Assembly (NCBI GenBank): GCA_030695265.1
Contig: JAUYTA010000656.1
Span: 1 to 7,090 of the forward strand
Length of the DNA: 7,090 bases
Reading direction: 5' to 3'
DNA from: Bacteroidota bacterium
GTDB lineage: Bacteria > Bacteroidota > Bacteroidia > Bacteroidales > Prolixibacteraceae
A program made the position numbers and the translations under genes. The notes under the pieces are model-generated. The model saw only the letters and a list, made by a program, of their open reading frames with translations, did not search any database and was not told the DNA's origin. Below are positions 1 to 6,496 of this stretch, in pieces (within the stretch, counting starts at the first letter, position 1; the number at the start of each line of letters is the position of its first letter).

Positions 1-152
1 GCGTAATCCACTACAAACAGAAAGATGATTATAAATAATTGTATTACAGATATATGTGTCAATTTTTGAAATGAATAATCGAATTCTGGCACTCTATGAA
101 CCTATATGAATCAAGAAAAATTTCCTCCGAAATGTTAGTTACATTACTGGTC

Positions 153-1247
153 TTATCTTAAATTGGTTGCAACCACCCTTACAATCCTGCACATTTCATC
201 ATATTGTTCCTCCATACTGGTCAATAATTTATACTGGGCAATGGTGCGCTGATAATTGTGCTCCGGGTGTTTGATTTTGTAATAGTTGTCGCCATCAATG
301 TAATCCATCAGGAAACGAAGCACCTGTTCATAGGTTATATATTTTGCCGAAAATGCGAGGTATTCAAGTTCTTTTTCATTCAGAAAGCCAATTGTTTCTG
401 AAAGATAACCGCGCGTAAAACCTTCGAAAATCCGGATGTCAGACGATACTTTGTTCAGGTCGGCATCGTCTTCCTCGCCGGTATTGGTATAGGAACGCAT
501 TGCATCGCCAAAATCGTTCAGACAGGTACTGTTCAGCACCGTGTCGAGGTCGATCACACAAAGTACTTCTCCGTTTTGATCGAATAGAATGTTGTTTATT
601 TTGGTGTCGTTGTGGGTAACTCGGGTTGGAATTTCTCCGTTTTCAACCAATTTCCAGAAGTTTAGCATTTCCTCGCGGCGGCGTTCAATCCAGCCAATCT
701 CTTTGCCAAGTTTTGCTTTTCGTCCAACCGGATCGTTGGCCAGAACTTTGTCCCACTGCTCAAAACGGTAGCGGATGTTGTGGAATCCGGGCAGAATATC
801 TGTCAGTGGTTCGTTCAGATCAGCCACCATCGACTGAAATTTTCCGATTCCTTTTCCTCCCTGAAAAGCCAGTTCCGGAGTTTTTGCAGCCTGATAGGTA
901 ATGGTGTCGGCAATAAAAATGCAAACAGCCCAAAATTCGTCTTCTTCATCCTTAAAATAAAGCATGCCATCAGTTGAAGGAATTACAGTCATTGCTTCCC
1001 GCAAAGGGTTTCCGTTTTTTGCAATCACTTTTTTCTTGATGTGGGTACATACCTTTTGGATATTTTCCATCATTGCCGGAACATTCGTGAAAATACGCTT
1101 GTTTTTCCGCTGCAAAAGATAATCAGGAGAATCTTTTCCGAAAGTGCGGATGATAAATGTATCATTGATAAATCCTTCGCCCATTTGTTCTACTTTTTCA
1201 ACTTTCCCTTCGAGTTGAAAATTGGCCGCTATTTGTTCAAGGTTCAT
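153..1247 (-). CDS. NahK-like sugar 1-kinase (APH/phosphotransferase fold)
   Basis: Predicted cytoplasmic ATP-dependent small-molecule kinase of the aminoglycoside phosphotransferase fold, closest in my reading to N-acetylhexosamine 1-kinase (NahK), which makes GlcNAc-1-P or GalNAc-1-P. The 364-aa length is close to that of NahK. Seen: an N-terminal lobe with LLQRKNKRIFTN (residues 44-55) followed by MMENI, a pattern typical of NahK relatives; the catalytic loop THNDTKINNILFD (211-223) with catalytic D214 and N218/N219; and the metal-binding VIDLDT (231-236). No signal peptide or membrane segment. The reading frame extends upstream to a TTG at 1277, but that TTG lies inside the predicted -7 promoter box, ahead of the expected transcript start, so the ATG at 1247 is preferred. 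It is transcribed divergently from the cytochrome operon. The kinase fold is secure; the substrate is not, and homoserine-, choline- or other sugar-kinase-like activity cannot be excluded. Confidence 0.85.
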   Translation of the reverse strand: MNLEQIAANFQLEGKVEKVEQMGEGFINDTFIIRTFGKDSPDYLLQRKNKRIFTNVPAMMENIQKVCTHIKKKVIAKNGNPLREAMTVIPSTDGMLYFKDEEDEFWAVCIFIADTITYQAAKTPELAFQGGKGIGKFQSMVADLNEPLTDILPGFHNIRYRFEQWDKVLANDPVGRKAKLGKEIGWIERRREEMLNFWKLVENGEIPTRVTHNDTKINNILFDQNGEVLCVIDLDTVLNSTCLNDFGDAMRSYTNTGEEDDADLNKVSSDIRIFEGFTRGYLSETIGFLNEKELEYLAFSAKYITYEQVLRFLMDYIDGDNYYKIKHPEHNYQRTIAQYKLLTSMEEQYDEMCRIVRVVATNLR

Positions 1248-1274
1248 AAATTGTAGTTTTTGATTTAGACGTTC

Positions 1275-1307
1275 CAAAGGTATATTTCATTTAAATGTTT
1301 AAACAAA
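1275..1307 (-). promoter_or_regulatory. Bacteroidota-type promoter of the sugar kinase gene
   Basis: On the minus strand TTTG (1304-1307) is followed after 21 bp by TACCTTTG (1275-1282), an exact match to the Bacteroidota sigma-ABfr consensus (TTTG, 19-21 bp, TAnnTTTG). Transcription would begin near 1268, giving a leader of about 20 nt before the ATG at 1247. Confidence 0.7.
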
Positions 1308-1329
1308 TATATTACTCATCTTTCAATCT

Positions 1330-1349
1330 ATTCGTCACAAATTGCGAAT
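1330..1349. promoter_or_regulatory. Possible operator dyad between divergent promoters
   Basis: A perfect inverted repeat, ATTCG-N10-CGAAT, lies between the two divergent promoters, upstream of both -33 boxes. The arms are only 5 bp, so chance is a real alternative. No regulator gene adjoins it. Confidence 0.2.
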
Positions 1350-1387
1350 TCAATGGTCTTTAATGCTTTTCTTTTTCCTGTCCAGGC

Positions 1388-1417
1388 ATTGCAGTCCTTG
1401 TATTTTTATTAATTTTG
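1388..1417 (+). promoter_or_regulatory. Bacteroidota-type promoter of the cytochrome/oxidoreductase operon
   Basis: TAATTTTG (1410-1417) matches the TAnnTTTG -7 box exactly. An imperfect -33 box, ATTG (1388-1391), lies 18 bp upstream, slightly shorter than the usual 19-21 bp. The predicted transcript start is near 1424, giving a leader of about 34 nt before the ATG at 1458. Confidence 0.55.
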
Positions 1418-1457
1418 GGCGACCTGAATCAATTTATAAACAACAAACCAAAATTTT

Positions 1458-2987
1458 ATGCTGAAAAAGACAGGAGAATTTCTTCGCAAACGAATGTTTT
1501 TCCTTTTATTTATTTCGTTTGCCATCGGAATTTTAGCTGCCGTTACGGGCAATAAAGCTATAGAATATACTTCAACCGACGAATTTTGTGCTTCATGCCA
1601 CGTTCATCCGCATGTATTTGAATCATGGAAACTTTCTACCCATTACGACAATAAAGGTGGGATTCAGGTTCATTGTGTCGATTGCCATTTACCTCCAAAG
1701 GGCGAAGGTTATCTTTACCATAAAGCCAGGTTAGGAATCAAGGATATTTATGGAGTTCTGTTCAAAGATTCGGCTGAATTTAACTGGGAAGCCAAGCGAA
1801 CAGTTGAAAAAGCACAACATTTCACCTTCAAAGCCTCGTGTGTGAAATGCCATGCCAACCTTTTCCCGTTAAAACTGAACAAGGAAGGACAAGACGCACA
1901 CCTTTACTATACACAAAACGAAGCTACACTTGAATGTATCAATTGCCATCTGAACGTGGGGCACTACGATCCAAAAGCCATTCATGCCAGTAATTCCGAT
2001 TTTGGAAAAGGTTCAGGATTAAACCAGATTGTTTATACTGAAGCTGCCAAAGTGGAGAAATTCTCCAGTTTTACTGAAATGATTCCCGGATCGACCATTT
2101 CATTCAGCATGATCGCTATTCCGGGCGGAAAATTTAATATTGGAAGTCCTGAAAATGAACCATACCGCCGCCCTGATGAAGGTCCGGTAAAAGAAGTTGA
2201 AATTAGTTCGTTCTACATGGCCGAGGTAGAAGTTACCTGGGACGAATTTCTGGTTTTTTATAGCCAGACAGGAGGAGAAGGGCGTACTACCGATATAAAA
2301 GCTGCGACCGTTGCCGGAGTTGTTGATGCCATTAGCGGACCAACTCCACCTTATGGCCAACCCGACCAGAACTGGGGATTGGGGAGTCGTCCGGCAATAA
2401 CCATGCGTTATGCAACTGCCGAAACTTACTGTAAATGGCTATCGCTTAAAACAGGTAAAAAATACAGGCTCCCAACTGAAGCCGAATGGGAATACGCCTG
2501 CCGTGCCGGTTCACAAACGCCGTATTTCTTTGAAGGAGATCCGAAAAAATATTCGAAAGATCGTTTGATGAATAAAATATTTGGCTCCGATACCACCAAC
2601 ATCGACCGTTACGTTATTTATTCAGGAAACAGCATGGCCAAAACACAAAAGCCGGAAGCAGTGAAGCCCAATCCGTTTGGCCTGAAAAATATGCTTGGGA
2701 ATGTTGCTGAATTTTGTTCCGACTGGTATTCGCCGGATGCTTATTCTGAATTAAGTGATGGTATTAAAGATCCCAAAGGACCGGTATCAGGAACTGAACG
2801 TGTGATCCGGGGAGGTTCGTTCAAAAGTGAACCTACCGAAGTTAGGAGTGCCGCCCGCGATTTTACGCAAGATGTTGCATGGATGAAAACAGATCCGCAG
2901 ATACCAAAAAGTATTTGGTGGTATTCAGATTGTAATATGGTTGGATTCCGCGTTGTATGCGAACTGGATGAAACAACCGGCAAATAA
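1458..2987 (+). CDS. Fusion of NapC/NrfH-type tetraheme cytochrome c with an FGE-like (SUMF1) domain
   Basis: Two-domain envelope protein of 509 aa. Residues 13-30 form an uncleaved N-terminal membrane anchor after a basic KKTGEFLRKR stretch. Residues 44-164 carry four c-type heme motifs: CASCH (44-48), CVDCH (73-77), CVKCH (128-132) and CINCH (160-164), the count found in NrfH/NapC quinol dehydrogenases, which pass electrons between the quinol pool and periplasmic partners. K89 and D96 have the same seven-residue spacing as the heme-2 lysine ligand and quinol-site aspartate known in Desulfovibrio NrfH. Residues 213-503 are a full-length FGE-sulfatase domain: IPGGKFNIGS, YRLPTEAEWEYACRAG (336-351), GNVAEFCSDWY (414-424), RVIRGGSF (448-455) and GFRVV (496-500). 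The two copper-binding cysteines of true FGE, expected just after RGGS, are absent (KSEPTEVRSAAR), so formylglycine synthesis is unlikely. First gene of the operon; a 57-nt A/T-rich gap with no terminator precedes the next gene. Domain calls are firm; the function of the fusion is unknown to me. Confidence 0.9.
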   Translation: MLKKTGEFLRKRMFFLLFISFAIGILAAVTGNKAIEYTSTDEFCASCHVHPHVFESWKLSTHYDNKGGIQVHCVDCHLPPKGEGYLYHKARLGIKDIYGVLFKDSAEFNWEAKRTVEKAQHFTFKASCVKCHANLFPLKLNKEGQDAHLYYTQNEATLECINCHLNVGHYDPKAIHASNSDFGKGSGLNQIVYTEAAKVEKFSSFTEMIPGSTISFSMIAIPGGKFNIGSPENEPYRRPDEGPVKEVEISSFYMAEVEVTWDEFLVFYSQTGGEGRTTDIKAATVAGVVDAISGPTPPYGQPDQNWGLGSRPAITMRYATAETYCKWLSLKTGKKYRLPTEAEWEYACRAGSQTPYFFEGDPKKYSKDRLMNKIFGSDTTNIDRYVIYSGNSMAKTQKPEAVKPNPFGLKNMLGNVAEFCSDWYSPDAYSELSDGIKDPKGPVSGTERVIRGGSFKSEPTEVRSAARDFTQDVAWMKTDPQIPKSIWWYSDCNMVGFRVVCELDETTGK

Positions 2988-3044
2988 ATAAGTAAATAAT
3001 TGAATTTTATAAACTAATTTTAAAATCATAAATCTAAAGCAACC

Positions 3045-4397
3045 ATGAGTGAATCAAATTTTTCAAGAAGAAAATTTTTGGCCAATGCTGCAGCAATAAG
3101 CGCAGTGGGAGTCATTGGTGTTAACGCCTTAAGTTCATGTTCAGGTCCTAAAAAACCTGCAGTTGTATTAAATCTGCCTCCACTTTTGGAACAGGCGCCA
3201 GATGGCGCACCGCTTAAAGTTGGTGTAATCGGTTGCGGTGGCCGGGGATCGGGCGCGATGATCGACTTTCTGAATGCTGGTCCAAACCTTACAGTTCATG
3301 CCCTTGGCGATACCTTTCAGGATAACATCGATTCGTGTCGTGCTAAGCTGAAAAAAGAAAAAAACATGGAAGTTGCCGATGAGAATGTATTTGTTGGTTT
3401 CGATGCTTATGAAAAGGTAATTGACTCTGGTGTTGATGTGGTAATTCTGGCCACTCCTCCTAGTTTCAGGCCTTTGCACTTCGAAGCAGCTGTTCAGGCA
3501 CGCAAACATATTTTCATGGAAAAACCGATCGCAGTTGATCCGGTTGGTATCCGCTCGATCATGGCTTCAGCAAAAAAAGCGGAACCACTTGGTCTTAAAA
3601 TTATAACCGGAACACAACGCCGTCACCAGCTCGATTATGTTGAAGTTTACAAACAGGTGATGAATGGCGCAATTGGCGACATTACCGGGGCAAATTGTTA
3701 CTGGAACCAGAGTCAATTGTGGTATCGTAATCCAAAAGCTGAATGGTCGGAAATGGAATACATGATCCGCGACTGGGTAAACTGGTTGTGGTTGTCGGGC
3801 GATCACATTGTTGAACAGCACGTTCACAATATTGATGTAATTACCTGGTTTACCGGAAAACATCCGACCAAAGCTGTTGGTTTTGGATCACGTCAGCGTC
3901 GTGTAACAGGCGATCAGTATGATAATTTCAGCGTTGATTTTGTGTATGATAACGGTATGCACATGCACAGTATGTGTCGTCAGATCAACGGCTGTGCCAA
4001 CAATGTTTCCGAATTTATCATGGGAAGCAATGGTTCAACCAATTGTAAAGATAAAATCTGGGATGCATCGGGCGCTGAAAAATTTGCCTACGCTTACCCG
4101 CTTGATGATAAGGGAGAAGCTATGAAGAGCGTAAAAGTAAGTCCTTACGTTCAGGAACACATTGACCTGGTAACTTGTATCCGCCAAAACATTCCTGTAA
4201 ACGAAGCCGAACAGACTGCCATTTCGAACATGACAGCCATTATGGGCCGCGTATCGGCTTACACCGGAAAAGAAGTAACCTGGGACGAAATGATGAACTC
4301 TGATATGAAACTTGGACCAACAACTTTCATTATGGGATCGGTTGGAATCGTTGGAACTGCTCAGGTAGCCATTCCGGGTGAAGATAAAAAGGCATAG
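3045..4397 (+). CDS. Tat-exported Gfo/Idh/MocA family oxidoreductase, probable lipoprotein
   Basis: Predicted NAD(P)-dependent sugar or cyclitol dehydrogenase located outside the cytoplasm. The N-terminus has a twin-arginine motif SRRKFL (7-12), a hydrophobic stretch, and a lipobox LSSC (29-32) giving C32 as the likely lipidated residue. The Rossmann fold begins with KVGVIGCGGRGSG (58-70), containing GxGxxG, and D89 ends beta-2, as is common in NAD binders. The family EKP motif is at 159-161 (FMEKPIAV). The catalytic region GDHIVEQHVHNIDVITW (252-268) offers H261 and D264; E257 sits where many family members have Asp. The 450-aa length fits exported Bacteroidota members. It is the middle gene of the operon, after the heme protein and before an isomerase-like protein, which suggests envelope sugar oxidation, perhaps 3-keto-sugar formation as reported for some Gfo/Idh/MocA enzymes. 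Substrate is unknown. The exported fold needs tightly bound cofactor, as in Zymomonas glucose-fructose oxidoreductase. Confidence 0.9.
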   Translation: MSESNFSRRKFLANAAAISAVGVIGVNALSSCSGPKKPAVVLNLPPLLEQAPDGAPLKVGVIGCGGRGSGAMIDFLNAGPNLTVHALGDTFQDNIDSCRAKLKKEKNMEVADENVFVGFDAYEKVIDSGVDVVILATPPSFRPLHFEAAVQARKHIFMEKPIAVDPVGIRSIMASAKKAEPLGLKIITGTQRRHQLDYVEVYKQVMNGAIGDITGANCYWNQSQLWYRNPKAEWSEMEYMIRDWVNWLWLSGDHIVEQHVHNIDVITWFTGKHPTKAVGFGSRQRRVTGDQYDNFSVDFVYDNGMHMHSMCRQINGCANNVSEFIMGSNGSTNCKDKIWDASGAEKFAYAYPLDDKGEAMKSVKVSPYVQEHIDLVTCIRQNIPVNEAEQTAISNMTAIMGRVSAYTGKEVTWDEMMNSDMKLGPTTFIMGSVGIVGTAQVAIPGEDKKA

Positions 4398-4398
4398 T

Positions 4399-4472
4399 TA
4401 TTAACGATTAACGATTGATGATTAACGAAGTAAAATTCTCAATCATAAATCGTTAATCGTTGATCGTTAATA
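4399..4472. repeat. Long intergenic hairpin made of heptamer repeats
   Basis: Arms 4399-4423 and 4448-4472 pair over 25 positions without a mismatch, with three positions being G-U wobbles in RNA (4409/4462, 4417/4454, 4419/4452), around a 24-nt loop. The left side is four near-identical heptamers (TTAACGA at 4401, 4408 and 4422, with TTGATGA at 4415); the right side carries ATCGTTA at 4449 and 4463, ATCGTTG at 4456 and a degenerate ATCATAA at 4442. It fills the gap between the oxidoreductase stop and the ATG at 4481. It has no T-run typical of an intrinsic terminator. It may be a dispersed palindromic repeat, an RNA-processing or stability element, or a partial attenuator. Confidence 0.85.
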
Positions 4473-4480
4473 TTTTATAT

Positions 4481-5392
4481 ATGACAATCAATAGAAGAAA
4501 TTTCTTGGGAACGGCCGTTTCCGGCGCTGCATTGGCAGCATCGGGCGGCCTTTTCTCTTCTTTCAGGAGTGAATCTGAACCTCCGGCCAGAAAAAAGAAT
4601 TCCACAAAATTGAAAATCTCGTGTCAGGAAGGCGTTGCCCCGGGCAAGTCGCTGACCGAAAAACTAGATTTTATGGAATCTCTCGATATTGTCGGGCTTG
4701 AGATTTGGGGTGGAGGCCTTGAAAAAAGAGTAAGTGAAATTCAACAGGCTTTGCAGAACCGCAACATGAAAGTGAGTGCGATTTGTGCAGGGTTCGATGG
4801 CTGGCTGATTGCCGATGATCCTGCTATTCAGAGGAAATGTATGGACTCGTTGAAGGTAATCATTGGCGCAGCTGGAGAACTGGGCTCAACCGGAGTCATT
4901 TTTGTTCCGGCATTTAACAACCAAAAATCGTTGCCCGACAAAGAAGCACGGGAGCTTTTGGTTGGCCAGATGAAGGAATTGGGCGATTATGCGCTTCAGC
5001 ACAACACCAGAATATTACTCGAGCCTTTGAACCGCGAAGAATGTTACTTCTGCCGTCAGGTTGCCGATGGAGCTGCCATTGTGCGTGATGTGAACAGTGC
5101 CGGCGCTGCCGTGATGGGCGATTTCTGGCACATGACCTGGGAAGAAACCAATGATCGGGCTGCTTTCCTTGCTGCCGGCGATTATTTGCGCCATGTGCAC
5201 ATTGCAAGCCGCAAAAGGCGCAAAATGCCCGGAGAAGATGGCGAAGCAGATAATTACATCAACGGCTTCCGCGGACTGAAGGAAATCAATTATCAGGATT
5301 ATGTGAGCTTCGAATGTGGCTCGGTGGGCGATGCGAAAGATACTTTGCCAGCCGCAGTAAAACTGATGCGCGAACAATGGAAGAAAGCGTGA
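4481..5392 (+). CDS. Tat-exported sugar isomerase/epimerase-like TIM barrel (AP endonuclease 2/xylose isomerase-like)
   Basis: Predicted metal-dependent isomerase or epimerase of the hydroxypyruvate isomerase / D-tagatose 3-epimerase superfamily, acting outside the cytoplasm. The start at 4481 gives 303 aa with a clean Tat signal, NRRNFLG (4-10), then a hydrophobic Ala/Gly-rich stretch to about residue 28. No lipobox Cys is seen, so a soluble periplasmic protein is likely. A TTG at 4460 in the same frame would add seven residues but lies within the hairpin arm and is rejected. The four metal ligands expected of the family are present: E181 (LLEPLNREE), D214 (GDFWHM, with H217), H240 (HVHIA) and E278 (SFECG). 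Last gene of the operon, after the oxidoreductase; an epimerase paired with a Gfo/Idh/MocA enzyme recalls the E. coli YcjR/YcjS pair that handles 3-keto-glycosides, but the substrate here is unknown. The protein ends with a basic KKA next to a small octamer repeat. Confidence 0.88.
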   Translation: MTINRRNFLGTAVSGAALAASGGLFSSFRSESEPPARKKNSTKLKISCQEGVAPGKSLTEKLDFMESLDIVGLEIWGGGLEKRVSEIQQALQNRNMKVSAICAGFDGWLIADDPAIQRKCMDSLKVIIGAAGELGSTGVIFVPAFNNQKSLPDKEARELLVGQMKELGDYALQHNTRILLEPLNREECYFCRQVADGAAIVRDVNSAGAAVMGDFWHMTWEETNDRAAFLAAGDYLRHVHIASRKRRKMPGEDGEADNYINGFRGLKEINYQDYVSFECGSVGDAKDTLPAAVKLMREQWKKA

Positions 5393-5406
5393 AAGCGTGA
5401 AAAAGT
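5383..5406. repeat. Short octamer tandem repeat over the stop codon
   Basis: GAAAGCGT occurs twice in tandem (5383-5390, 5391-5398), followed by a degenerate copy, GAAAAAGT (5399-5406). The TGA stop of the TIM-barrel gene (5390-5392) spans the junction of the first two copies. Probably replication slippage without a function. Confidence 0.5.
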
Positions 5407-5436
5407 GGTCAGTCGCAGTTTTCATTAAAGAATAAG

Positions 5437-5468
5437 AAATCCCGGGTTCGATTGAATCCGGGATTTTT
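5437..5468. terminator. Strong intrinsic terminator, probably bidirectional
   Basis: AAATCCCGGGTTC (5437-5449) pairs with GAATCCGGGATTT (5454-5466) as a 13-bp stem with one G-U pair and a GATT tetraloop, followed by a T-run (5464-5468). It sits 44 nt past the operon stop and just before the end of the convergent hipT gene. Read from the other strand the stem is followed by TTTCTTATTCTTT, so it may stop both transcripts. Confidence 0.88.
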
Positions 5469-5481
5469 ATTAGGATGCATT

Positions 5482-6489
5482 TCATCCTAAATTTAACATT
5501 TCCAGTCTTTGGTTATAATGGATCAAATACTGCACTTTCGTATCCTCATCAAGAAATGATTTCTTCACTAAATTTTCAACATCGACTTGTTTTTTCAGAA
5601 AAGGCATAAGTAATTTACTGACTCTATTTTCTGCTATTCCAATTTTATTCCCGAATACAATAAAATCCTCTTTGCACGGATGGTGTTGCGGATTCTTAAT
5701 CCGGCAATCAGACCAATACCATTCTTTAAACAGCTCGTCACTCAAAGCAAAAAAGCCATCTTCGTCAACATGAATCCTAGTATCCATCAGGTCATAAGCC
5801 GGGCTTAGAACATAGTCGCCATTCGCAGTTTCCAGTAAGGAAAAATTTTTCAGGTGGGCATCACCATTGGAGAACAGGAAGTTAAAAACCACCAGATTGA
5901 AAAACTTTTCCATTTCAATTTTCCAGGCGCCAACGTAAGTTTTAATTAATTCGGCAATACCTTCATAAGAATACTCATACCTGAAATTACTTCCCGCATT
6001 TTCTTCTGTTTTTCCGGCCAATGAAGCAAAATCTTCTATACTCAATTTTGCTTCATTTATATCAATGTCAAATCTTTTGGTTAGATATGCAGGTTCGTTA
6101 TTGCTAAAAAATACCAGGCCGTTTACAGCAGTCGGGATGGTATATACCTGACTTGCAATTTGCATGGTTACATGCTCATTAGCCGGAGCCATAGCGTTTT
6201 TCCGAAGGCCATGAGGTTTTGGTTTAAGAATATAAGAGCCTTGTTCATTTTCTATTGTTAGCCGAAGACTGTTTTTTTCAAGCAGAGCGGAATATTTTTC
6301 CTGCATTCCTGAAATGGATATTCTTTTCCGGTTTTGCATAAATATTTTCTGATCGGCTTCGTCAATTTCAGGAGCATTATATGGTAAAATGTGACTGACC
6401 TTTCGACCTGCAAACATCCTGCGCATAAAAAGCGGGCTATATCCTGGATATCCCTCAGTAAGTAACCCGGGACAATGTCTTATTTCCAT
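5482..6489 (-). CDS. hipT: HipA-like serine/threonine kinase toxin (HipT type)
   Basis: 335-aa kinase core lacking the N-terminal subdomain of classical HipA (about 440 aa), which is encoded separately just upstream. Seen: SISGMQEKYS (58-67), the HipA-family phosphate-loop region, with S58 and S60 forming an SIS motif matching the autophosphorylated serine pair described in E. coli O127 HipT; YILKP (86-90) with ATP-binding K89; NEHVTMQIA (104-112); catalytic NGDAHLKNFSLL (208-219) with D210 and N215; and SPAYDL (229-234) with metal-binding D233. All catalytic elements appear intact. Characterised HipA and HipT phosphorylate aminoacyl-tRNA synthetases (GltX and TrpS respectively) and arrest growth; the target here cannot be read from sequence. 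ATG at 6489 is 7 nt after the hipS stop, so the two are co-transcribed and probably translationally coupled. It ends convergently against the oxidoreductase operon, separated by a terminator. Confidence 0.9.
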   Translation of the reverse strand: MEIRHCPGLLTEGYPGYSPLFMRRMFAGRKVSHILPYNAPEIDEADQKIFMQNRKRISISGMQEKYSALLEKNSLRLTIENEQGSYILKPKPHGLRKNAMAPANEHVTMQIASQVYTIPTAVNGLVFFSNNEPAYLTKRFDIDINEAKLSIEDFASLAGKTEENAGSNFRYEYSYEGIAELIKTYVGAWKIEMEKFFNLVVFNFLFSNGDAHLKNFSLLETANGDYVLSPAYDLMDTRIHVDEDGFFALSDELFKEWYWSDCRIKNPQHHPCKEDFIVFGNKIGIAENRVSKLLMPFLKKQVDVENLVKKSFLDEDTKVQYLIHYNQRLEMLNLG

Positions 6490-6496
6490 ATTCTAT

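Noticed and set aside
1..152. A gene end, terminator or RNA gene in the left edge
   Set aside because: No open frame, stable hairpin or tRNA-like fold could be supported there.
589..1256. Several plus-strand frames opposite the kinase gene
   Set aside because: Low-complexity translations without domains, antisense to a gene with clear catalytic motifs.
1458..2987. Annotating the C-terminal domain as an active sulfatase-maturing enzyme
   Set aside because: The two catalytic cysteines are missing after the RGGS motif, and no sulfatase gene lies in the window.
3168..3863. Two minus-strand frames opposite the oxidoreductase gene
   Set aside because: No recognisable domains; they mirror a well-supported coding frame on the other strand.
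4401..4469. Heptamer array read as a small CRISPR or iteron origin
   Set aside because: The repeats are 7 bp without spacers, arranged as an inverted pair within an operon, and no cas or replication gene is near.
4460..4480. TTG start adding seven residues to the TIM-barrel protein
   Set aside because: It lies in the right arm of the hairpin, and the ATG at 4481 gives a standard short n-region before the Tat motif.
5015..5485. Open frame of 156 codons on the minus strand antisense to the TIM-barrel gene
   Set aside because: It overlaps a gene with full family motifs, runs through the terminator hairpin, and its translation shows no recognisable domain.
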